Part shown: piece by piece, positions 8,950-15,800 of the stretch
Layout: the number at the start of each line of letters is the position of its first letter
How positions within the stretch are numbered: position 1 is the first letter of the stretch
From: Conidiobolus incongruus B7586
Lineage: Eukaryota; Entomophthoromycota; Entomophthoromycetes; Entomophthorales; Conidiobolaceae
DNA: 15,800 nucleotides
Direction: 5' to 3'
NCBI GenBank assembly: GCA_000697335.1
Contig: JNEM01007244.1
Location: 1-15,800, forward strand
The notes under the pieces: model-generated
The model's input: the letters and a program-made list of their open reading frames with translations, nothing else
The model's database searches: none
Told to the model about the DNA's origin: nothing
Program-made: the position numbers and the translations under genes

Positions 8950-9495
8950 ATGAAATCGAATTTATACAGACATCTCAAACTGTCTAATGTTAGAGGATTT
9001 CATGCCTCTGCTGCCTCCTTCATTAAGGTAGGTGATCAACTTCCTTCCGTTGATTTACATCACAATTCCCCAGCCACTCCCATTAATGCTTTGGAGCATT
9101 TTAAAAAATTCAAGAAAGCCATTCTCATTGGAATCCCAGGAGCATTTACTCCAGTCTGCTCTTCCAGACATTTACCAAGTTATATCGCACAATATGAAAC
9201 TCTCAAATCTAAAGGGGTTGAAGAAATTGCCTGTGTATCTGTTAACGACGCTTTTGTCCTAAAAGCTTTTCAAGATCATCTTGGCGCTGAAAACAAAGTT
9301 ACCTTATTAGCTGATCCCACTGCTGAATTTATCAAAAAATTAAACTTGGATTTTGAAGTTGCCGCTCTTGGGGGTGTTCGTTCTAAGCGTTTTGCCATGG
9401 TTTTAGAAAATGGAAAAGTTAAAGCTCTTGAAGTTGAACCTGATAACACTAGCTTGACTATCACTGACTCCAAGAGCATTGAAAAATATCTTTAA
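8950..9495 (+). CDS. mitochondrial peroxiredoxin, PRDX5/Ahp1 type
   Basis: A thiol peroxidase that reduces hydrogen peroxide and organic hydroperoxides. The gene is a single 181-residue exon starting at the ATG at 8950. Residues 1-23 form a basic, hydroxylated leader with VRGFHAS, a typical fungal presequence with an R-x-F cleavage context, so a matrix location is likely. The core starts IKVGDQLPSVDL. The active site is GIPGAFTPVCSSRHLP, with Thr67 and peroxidatic Cys70, followed by VSVNDAFV (96-103), LLADPTAEF and a conserved Arg in RSKRFAMV. Cys95 matches the second, non-resolving cysteine of PRDX5. The C-terminal segment NTSLTITDSKSIEKYL has no cysteine where human PRDX5 carries its resolving one, so it probably works by a 1-Cys mechanism with glutathione, glutaredoxin or thioredoxin. 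There are no introns, unlike the genes to its left. Confidence 0.96.
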   Translation: MKSNLYRHLKLSNVRGFHASAASFIKVGDQLPSVDLHHNSPATPINALEHFKKFKKAILIGIPGAFTPVCSSRHLPSYIAQYETLKSKGVEEIACVSVNDAFVLKAFQDHLGAENKVTLLADPTAEFIKKLNLDFEVAALGGVRSKRFAMVLENGKVKALEVEPDNTSLTITDSKSIEKYL

Positions 9496-10371
9496 ATGGT
9501 TTATATCACATAATATTTAATCCACTTTGACTGTTTTCTTATTTATATATAAGTGTTATATAGTTTTCAGTATTTCATTTTTTAATCAGTTGTCAATATA
9601 GGATTTTTATCTATAATTTTGCAAAACTTTGAGTTTATTTTAATTTCCATATAATCCTTTATCAAAAATATATTTTATACTATATTCTTTATTTTATAAA
9701 TTAAAATAATAACTTGATTAATTTAATTATTTACAACAAACTGAGCCATACAGTTCTGAAACGATATTAACTAATAAACTTTAAAATTTTACCATTTCAA
9801 TAATTATAAATCAAACAAATAATTGAAATTTTGATAATGAACTATATTTAATCCAATACAGAATCACAAAAATGAAGTATATAGATCATATATTTTGAAA
9901 TATAGTTAAATATATTCTCAAATTGATTATATTATCAATAATTCAATTGAGATTATTATAATAAATTTTATCCAATTCTTTGATTGAAAAAGCTTATATC
10001 CAAATGATCTGGTATTTAAATACAAATATCATACACAATATTATTGATTAAATATTTCATCAAAAGATGTAGCAATAATAATTTAAGTATTCAATATTTA
10101 CTTTATTAGTTAATATTGAGATATTTATATATTGAAATGGGACTAGTATATTAAAGAAAATTTATTAATAAAAAAATCAAATTAAATTTGAAACATTATT
10201 AATTCCAACTCTTTCTGCCTGCCTTAGCTGTTTGAATTTTCAAAGAGTTTCACATTTCCAACTCAGCCACTTGCTATTATATTCGAAGTATTACTTTTTG
10301 TAATGCCAATTTTGTGTTTCTTTTTCTCAAAGCTTATTCTGGTACTAAGCTTTGTTTTTATATAGTTTAAT
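9496..10371. other. A+T-rich intergenic region
   Basis: This 876-bp spacer holds the peroxiredoxin 3' end and the promoter of the giant repeat gene. No coding exon or RNA gene is recognisable. From about 10201 the base composition becomes more balanced and pyrimidine-rich, which suggests the promoter and 5' untranslated region of the downstream gene begin near there. Confidence 0.6.
10328..10354. promoter_or_regulatory. 8-bp perfect inverted repeat just upstream of the repeat-protein start
   Basis: CAAAGCTT (10328-10335) and AAGCTTTG (10347-10354) are exact reverse complements separated by 11 nt. The right arm ends 17 nt before the ATG at 10372. It could be a palindromic factor site or a hairpin in the 5' untranslated region. 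Either role is inference. Confidence 0.35.
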
Positions 10372-13300
10372 ATGAAAAAGTGGTCACAGAGCATATTTAT
10401 AGTGACTTTAATCCAAGTGCTGAGCATTGGAGCCAATACCCAGTCTCAGCTCAGTACGGTTACAGAATCTAGTAATACGCTTAATTTTATAGACAATTGC
10501 AAAGTTTGCGTTCATACCATTGCTCTGAACCAACCAAGAGTATTAGCATCACGTTCGCAAACTTCCTCATTCATTAGACAGAATTATGAATCAGATAAAA
10601 ATAATATTTTACAGGTTATAAATTCAATGAGGCCAGAGTCGAAAAAACAAGTGATTGATTTGATTAATTTGTTCGTGTATCGACATTTTGCTAACCAAGA
10701 CGGTACATACAGTCCGGATATGTCCAGTGTCATTGGCCAGCTGTTTGACTTTTTAAACTCCAGGGACTGTGACGCAAATCTTTCATCAACTTCCAGTCAA
10801 ATCCAAGCCTATCTCACCCAATTAGAATCACTTGCAAAAGACAAGCTGAATTTTCCATCAATCATTCAATTGACTCTGACTGGTAACCAGCAAACCGACG
10901 AGCAGAATGTTTTATTTGCTATCCAGTCGGTTGATCAAGAGAATCTGAATTTAGTGGTTGATTTTATCACTCGGTTCTTAAACCAGTATTTCTTGAATAG
11001 AGATGGCACAATAGACTCTGTGCTTTATACGCCATACAATGAAGCAATTAGTTTGCTTCAAGCTCCAGATATAAATCTCAAAGATCCCACTATTGTTACG
11101 CGTTATAAGACTCTCTTCAACGAACTAAATCGGCTGTCATCACCTGATCCCAATAAACCGTCAGCTTATTTCCAGCCCGGCATAACTGGTAAGAGAGATG
11201 ATGATGAAAAGAGTTTAATAGATGCATTGGCATTTGTATCCAATCGAAACCTTGGGGACTATATTGCAGCTGTAGAAAACTACTTCAAAAAGTACTATTC
11301 CTCTCCTGATGGATCATATAATGCCAAATTAATTCCCATCATCAATAAGATTAAAGGAATGCTCAAAGAAATGCTATCGAATCCACAGAAAAAGCCAACT
11401 CCTCAGCAGCTTCGAGATTTGCTAGAGCAGTTAGATTCTGAGCATAAACAATCCAATTTATCAGCTTATACAAAACCTGATTGGACTGGACAGCGCCACA
11501 TTGACCTCCGAACTTTGCTCAGTTCGCTTAAAGTGGCTTCGAAGGATGTAAGCCACCAGGTAGCGGAATCTGTCACCGAGTTTATCAACAAATATTATCT
11601 CAATCAGCACGGTACTTTGGATTCATCGTTGCAAGAGATAGTCGATCAGCTTACCCAATTTGTGAAATCTTCAACTTTCAATGCAGAGGATCATGTTGCA
11701 CAATCTCTAATATCTAACTGGCTAAACAATCTTGAAATTAGCTATGTCAAGGCTCAGGACCCCAAAGCTGTTGCAGGATACTATAAAGCACCAGCCATTA
11801 CAGATAACAAAGAGGAAGATAAGCAAAAGCTATTGGAATCAATCAGCAGCATTAATCCTTACAACAAACAAGATGCAAACGATGGTATCTTAAATTTTGT
11901 GCACCATTATTACGCCAGTAAAGAAGGAACGTTCAGCGGAAGTATGGTTAGGATTATTAATAGCATGCTCTCCTTGATTCAATCCAATAGCTTTGATCCC
12001 TCAGATCCCAATAATAAAGAGAAAATGCGGGGTTGGTTGCTGCAGTTAGATAATGCGAAAATGGAGGCTGAAAAGCAGCCCAGTCAGTTACCTCCTTATA
12101 GTGAGCCTACCCTTACCGGAGATAAAGCCTTGGATCAATCCAAAATCATCCAATCCATTGATGGAGTGAACAAGGAGAACCAAATGGAATTTGTTGCATT
12201 TATTATTAAATACCTTAAAGACTATTTGGGATCCAAGGATATGACGTTCGATTCACAGGCTCATAGTATCATGCTTCAAATGATCGATTATGTGAGATCT
12301 CCAGATTTCGACCCCAAGCACCAGCTGACAAAGGACCAGATCCAGTTTTTCTTTGATCAGTTAAATCGTATAAATGAAAAATACACAAATCCGAACGCGA
12401 ATAGTAATGGATTCCCAGAGCTGAAATGGAAATATGACAAACAAGCAGATCTGCAAATGCTACTAGATGCTTTGAAATCTGTCACAGAAAGCAACAAACC
12501 CCAGGCAGTTAATGCAGCAATCCAATATATTGTCACTAACTACGCTCGAGAAGATGGCACCTTTGATCGAGAGGTACAAGGTTTCATCTCATCAATTATT
12601 AATGCTATCAAAAACCCCAAATTCAAAGGCACTGATGAACATGCCATCAACAACATCAAGTACTATTTTGACCAACTCGAATACAACTTCAGTATAAATA
12701 GCTATAATACAAAATTCAAATTCATTCCTCCAACTTTTTCCGGGAACTACCAATCAGATTTACATGCCCTTTTGCAAAGTTTAAAGAATATTAGAGATCA
12801 AGATAAACAGGAAGCGATTGATGCTGCGTGGCAGTTTATTCTGCAGCACTATGGATATGCTGGAGGCCAATTGGACCATTCAATGGTCCCTATTGCTCAA
12901 CAAATCTTAAAAGTTATCCAGTCTTCCAATTTCAAGGCATCGGATACCGATAAATTGGTACCATTGCTCGATCAGCTGCATCAAATCAAGCAGAAAATTC
13001 AGGAGATGAGTTCCTCTTCAGCTCCGTATGTTGCTCCAGATATATCCCAGGACAAGACTGCAGACACAGAAAATTTAATCAATACATTGGGCACAATTAA
13101 CAACTACAATCGTATGGATGCATATAATACATTTTATCGCTTTTTGATCTACTACTATGGGAATCCAGATGGAACTTTTCCCAACGCACTTAACCATTTA
13201 GCACAGCAGTTGTTGAATATCATTAAATCGCCAGAAATTGATCCCAATGACCCCAAGAATCGCGAGAAAATCCGTGAACTGCTCTCTCTCTTAGATAAGG

Positions 13301-15800
13301 CCAAAAAAGCGACTCAAGGAAGTCAAAGGCCGTTAGTGTATGATGCTCCCACTTTCACCGGCGATAAGCAAACTGACTTGCTGAAATTGTTAAATTCGTT
13401 AAAGAATGCGAACGATGCAAATAAGCCTTTAGTAGTGGGTACTATTGAACAATTCCTAGAAAAGAACTACGCGGGTCCTGATGGTTTTATTCCTCTTGAA
13501 GTGGCTTCTTATGCAAGTGAATTTATTGGTTATGTACAATCTCCAGATTTTGATCCCTTATCGAACTATCAAAAAGACCTCAGAGCCATAGCCTTGAAAA
13601 TGGATGAAGCATTCCAAGGATCTCAGAAACAAGCCACCGAAGGAGGATATCAGCCACCCCAATTAACGGAAAATAAGAATGAAGACCAAAAGAGGTTTAT
13701 AGATTCACTTGAAACAGTCACGCCCTCAACCAAGGGCAATTGTTTGACATATTTGGATCAATTCCTATTGAAATATTACTCCAAGGATGATAAAACATAT
13801 GATCCAGTGATATTGTCACAAATTGCACAATTGAAAAACATGGTGAGTTCCAGTACATTCGATCCAAAGGATAAGTTGTCAGTGATCAAAATCAGACGGA
13901 TTTTCAATCAAATGGATGACATCATATACAAACTCAACAATCCAAAATCAAACACTTTCCCCGCTCCTAAGCTAACCGGAAATAGAGAGAAAGACCAAGC
14001 TGCAGCTATCAATTCAATCAAATCCATTACTAAAGATAATCAGCAAGCAGCTGAGATTTTCTTTAACAATTTATTAAAGCAGTATTATGGTCGATCTAAT
14101 GGGGGATACGACATCAATATCTATTCCATAGTTGACAGTATACTTTCTCTTATCAAATCACCCAATTTGAATCCCAAAGATCCTCACACACAGGAGAACT
14201 TGTCAAAGCTATTCAAAACACTTGAAGATGCGGAAGCTTTGAATAACAATATTCGCACAACACCAATATATATTCCACCTTACAGCACTGGAGACAAAAA
14301 AGTTGATCAACAAAGCTTCCTTTATTCCCTCAAAGAATTGAATCCATACACCAAACCTGGGGCTATCGAATATGCGAGAACTCTGCTACAATCACATTAC
14401 GGGAATGCAGATGGTAGTATGGATCACAATTTGGTTGAGCATATGAATGAATTCCTTGAGCGTCTCAGAAAGAAAGACTTTGAAAAGGCCGACGATATTG
14501 ATGTACAGGATTTAGCCGATATGTTAAACGAAATGGATGAAATTCAAGCCAAGTTGCTGGTTGAAGGTGAAGACCAGTTCAAATCACCAAAAATTACAGG
14601 AAACAAGCAACGCGATATTTTCCATTTTCTTCGCCTGGTTCAATATATTAATAAGGGGAATCTGGAGAGTGCTTCACGTTATTTATCAGAATTACTCTCA
14701 CACTATTACGGCAATAAGGATGGTAGCTTTGATTACAGAATATCTCTTCCCGTTATCCATATCAAACAGTTCTTGAAGTCTAAAGAGTTTGATCCTAGTA
14801 ATCCTCTGAGCACATCGCGTTTGCGACAGATGCTTGACGAATTAAGCCAAAAGTCCAAGGAAATACAAGAAACCAGTAATCTCTCTCCACCATACCATTC
14901 ACCTTTGCTTACAGGAAATTTCATAACTGATAAGACCAACCTAATGAATTCTTTATCATCTGTAAACCGAGGAAATCGTCAGGATGCCATCAGTTTCATC
15001 ACAACATTCTTGACTTCACGCTATGGTAAACAGGAGGGAGGCTTCGATTTAGAATTTGCACCCACAGTAGTTAAAATCAATCAATTGATTCAGCCGTCTA
15101 CCTTCGATCTGACGGATGCTGCGAACCAAAAGCAATTGGACGAGCTGTTCATTGAAATGGAGAAAGCACTGGAAACAAAAAAAGCTGCAAAGATTGCTGA
15201 ACACTACATCACTCCTTCTCTGACAGGAGATCGTACCAGCAATCGACACAAAATCATCCAATCTCTTGCGAATGTCACCGATGCAAATCGACAGGAAGCA
15301 ATCAAATTTATTATGAATTACCTTCCACAGGCGTATGGCCGAAAAGATGGCAACTATGATCGTGCTATTTTCCCTCTTATTCACGAATTCATCAATTTTG
15401 TTACCAAAAGCAGCTTCGACTTCCAAAACCAGGAAAACATTAATCAGATCGATTTTATGCTCATCCAGCTTGACAAAAAGTACGAACAGTTACATAAGAA
15501 TGACAATGCGAAGCCATATATTATACCTACCCTTACCAACGATAAGGCAGTTGATCAGAAAAACCTTCTTGACTCTTTCACTGACACAGTCCAAACTCAT
15601 CAAAATAAGGAGCAAATGAAGGAAGCTGTGATGCAGTTTGTAAACAAATACTATGGCCAATCTGGAGGGAGTTTTCATTTTATGCTTCTCCCTATTCAAC
15701 AGAGGCTCATCAGTATGATGGATGAAGATGACTATGACTTTACAACAAACGAAGGTTTAATGAAGTTGCGAGACTATCTGAATCAGCTAAGTGTCGTAAA
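10372..15800 (+). CDS. giant secreted tandem-repeat protein, unrecognised family (3' end outside window)
   Basis: I do not recognise this protein. The frame is open from the ATG at 10372 to the window edge (1,809 complete codons) without a stop or any need for an intron. Residues 1-23 look like a signal peptide: MKKWSQ, then the hydrophobic SIFIVTLIQVLSIGA, with probable cleavage near ANT-QS. A short N-terminal part contains N-C-K-V-C (Cys43, Cys46). From about residue 64 the protein is 17 tandem units of 100-105 residues. Each unit probably has four helices: D-x-x-x-L-L-x-S-L, then Q-E-A-x-x-F-I-x-x-Y-L-x-x-Y-Y-G, a DG[ST][FY]D turn, I-x-x-I-x-x-L-I-x-S, an SPxFDPxDP turn, and L-x-x-L-L-x-Q-L-D. 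Only four cysteines are present (43, 46, 133, 1124). No transmembrane segment follows the signal in the visible part. Secretion and a structural, adhesive or scaffold role are inference. The missing C-terminus could carry an anchor or catalytic domain. Confidence 0.9.
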   Translation, partial: MKKWSQSIFIVTLIQVLSIGANTQSQLSTVTESSNTLNFIDNCKVCVHTIALNQPRVLASRSQTSSFIRQNYESDKNNILQVINSMRPESKKQVIDLINLFVYRHFANQDGTYSPDMSSVIGQLFDFLNSRDCDANLSSTSSQIQAYLTQLESLAKDKLNFPSIIQLTLTGNQQTDEQNVLFAIQSVDQENLNLVVDFITRFLNQYFLNRDGTIDSVLYTPYNEAISLLQAPDINLKDPTIVTRYKTLFNELNRLSSPDPNKPSAYFQPGITGKRDDDEKSLIDALAFVSNRNLGDYIAAVENYFKKYYSSPDGSYNAKLIPIINKIKGMLKEMLSNPQKKPTPQQLRDLLEQLDSEHKQSNLSAYTKPDWTGQRHIDLRTLLSSLKVASKDVSHQVAESVTEFINKYYLNQHGTLDSSLQEIVDQLTQFVKSSTFNAEDHVAQSLISNWLNNLEISYVKAQDPKAVAGYYKAPAITDNKEEDKQKLLESISSINPYNKQDANDGILNFVHHYYASKEGTFSGSMVRIINSMLSLIQSNSFDPSDPNNKEKMRGWLLQLDNAKMEAEKQPSQLPPYSEPTLTGDKALDQSKIIQSIDGVNKENQMEFVAFIIKYLKDYLGSKDMTFDSQAHSIMLQMIDYVRSPDFDPKHQLTKDQIQFFFDQLNRINEKYTNPNANSNGFPELKWKYDKQADLQMLLDALKSVTESNKPQAVNAAIQYIVTNYAREDGTFDREVQGFISSIINAIKNPKFKGTDEHAINNIKYYFDQLEYNFSINSYNTKFKFIPPTFSGNYQSDLHALLQSLKNIRDQDKQEAIDAAWQFILQHYGYAGGQLDHSMVPIAQQILKVIQSSNFKASDTDKLVPLLDQLHQIKQKIQEMSSSSAPYVAPDISQDKTADTENLINTLGTINNYNRMDAYNTFYRFLIYYYGNPDGTFPNALNHLAQQLLNIIKSPEIDPNDPKNREKIRELLSLLDKAKKATQGSQRPLVYDAPTFTGDKQTDLLKLLNSLKNANDANKPLVVGTIEQFLEKNYAGPDGFIPLEVASYASEFIGYVQSPDFDPLSNYQKDLRAIALKMDEAFQGSQKQATEGGYQPPQLTENKNEDQKRFIDSLETVTPSTKGNCLTYLDQFLLKYYSKDDKTYDPVILSQIAQLKNMVSSSTFDPKDKLSVIKIRRIFNQMDDIIYKLNNPKSNTFPAPKLTGNREKDQAAAINSIKSITKDNQQAAEIFFNNLLKQYYGRSNGGYDINIYSIVDSILSLIKSPNLNPKDPHTQENLSKLFKTLEDAEALNNNIRTTPIYIPPYSTGDKKVDQQSFLYSLKELNPYTKPGAIEYARTLLQSHYGNADGSMDHNLVEHMNEFLERLRKKDFEKADDIDVQDLADMLNEMDEIQAKLLVEGEDQFKSPKITGNKQRDIFHFLRLVQYINKGNLESASRYLSELLSHYYGNKDGSFDYRISLPVIHIKQFLKSKEFDPSNPLSTSRLRQMLDELSQKSKEIQETSNLSPPYHSPLLTGNFITDKTNLMNSLSSVNRGNRQDAISFITTFLTSRYGKQEGGFDLEFAPTVVKINQLIQPSTFDLTDAANQKQLDELFIEMEKALETKKAAKIAEHYITPSLTGDRTSNRHKIIQSLANVTDANRQEAIKFIMNYLPQAYGRKDGNYDRAIFPLIHEFINFVTKSSFDFQNQENINQIDFMLIQLDKKYEQLHKNDNAKPYIIPTLTNDKAVDQKNLLDSFTDTVQTHQNKEQMKEAVMQFVNKYYGQSGGSFHFMLLPIQQRLISMMDEDDYDFTTNEGLMKLRDYLNQLSVV
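10561..15800 (+). repeat. 17 tandem units of about 310 bp (about 103 residues) within the giant gene
   Basis: The codon for the Gly of the L-T-G entry motif, or its equivalent, lies at 10579, 10882, 11188, 11488, 11803, 12118, 12433, 12742, 13048, 13360, 13669, 13978, 14290, 14599, 14914, 15226 and 15538. Spacings are 300-315 nt, always a multiple of three, with a mean of 309.9. The central turn in successive units reads NQDGTYS, NRDGTID, SPDGSYN, NQHGTLD, SKEGTFS, SKDMTFD, REDGTFD, YAGGQLD, NPDGTFP, GPDGFIP, DDKTYD, RSNGGYD, NADGSMD, NKDGSFD, KQEGGFD, RKDGNYD and QSGGSFH. The units are far apart in DNA sequence, so the array is old or has diverged fast. Unit 1 (10561 on) is the most degenerate entry and holds Cys133. 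Unit 17 is cut by the window edge. Confidence 0.92.

Noticed and set aside
15049-15426. Minus-strand frame of 125 codons opposite the repeat gene
   Set aside because: It lies fully antisense to the conserved repeat units, is rich in Cys, Phe and Ile as expected of reverse reading, and has no homology I recognise.
10579-15800. EF-hand or dockerin domains in the repeat units
   Set aside because: The DG turn is similar, but EF-hand position 1 is Tyr instead of Asp and position 12 is not acidic. The flanking helices are also spaced differently.
10372-15800. The giant frame as part of a transposon or virus-like element
   Set aside because: There is no polymerase, integrase, capsid or protease motif and there are no terminal repeats. 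It has a signal peptide and a regular helical-repeat pattern instead.

Overview
This is nuclear eukaryotic DNA, most likely from a fungus with a very A+T-rich genome. The evidence is: spacers with only about 10% G+C in the lines I counted; protein-coding exons nearer 40%; 19 inferred introns of 47-65 nt; and a fungal-style R-x-F mitochondrial presequence on the peroxiredoxin. A NudE-family dynein regulator also fits fungi. An early-diverging lineage such as Entomophthoromycotina (Conidiobolus-like) is my guess and is not proven by the sequence.

Layout from left to right. Positions 1-1732 are gene-free, extremely A+T-rich DNA with an AT microsatellite and a small degenerate repeat family that may be MITE-like. 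Next comes an eight-exon acyl-protein thioesterase (minus strand, 1733-2772). A 482-bp divergent promoter region separates it from a six-exon MYG1 exonuclease gene (plus, 3255-4518). MYG1 converges on a seven-exon ubiquitin C-terminal hydrolase of the UCHL3/Yuh1 type (minus, 5096-6122), which contains a 12-nt microexon. A 1.2-kb empty spacer is followed by a two-exon NudE/Ndel1-like coiled-coil gene (minus, 7302-8225). This is divergent from an intronless mitochondrial peroxiredoxin 5/Ahp1-type gene (plus, 8950-9495).

The most unusual content is the right third. From 10372 to the window edge there is one uninterrupted reading frame of at least 1,809 codons with no intron. It begins with a signal peptide and then consists almost entirely of tandem repeat units of about 103 residues (17 units visible, the last cut by the edge). 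I recognise no known domain in it. The units share three signatures: an L-T-G-[DN]-K-x-x-D entry, a central D-G-[ST]-[FY]-D turn after a Y-Y-G helix end, and an S-P-x-F-D-P-x-D-P turn. The protein is almost free of cysteine after its N-terminus. It looks like a giant secreted helical-repeat protein and is the best candidate here for an undescribed system.

The five other genes are ordinary housekeeping functions (depalmitoylation, mitochondrial RNA processing, ubiquitin recycling, dynein regulation, peroxide removal). They do not form an operon or an obvious functional cluster. All exon structures were inferred by eye from splice signals, frame and similarity to remembered family sequences, with no transcript evidence.
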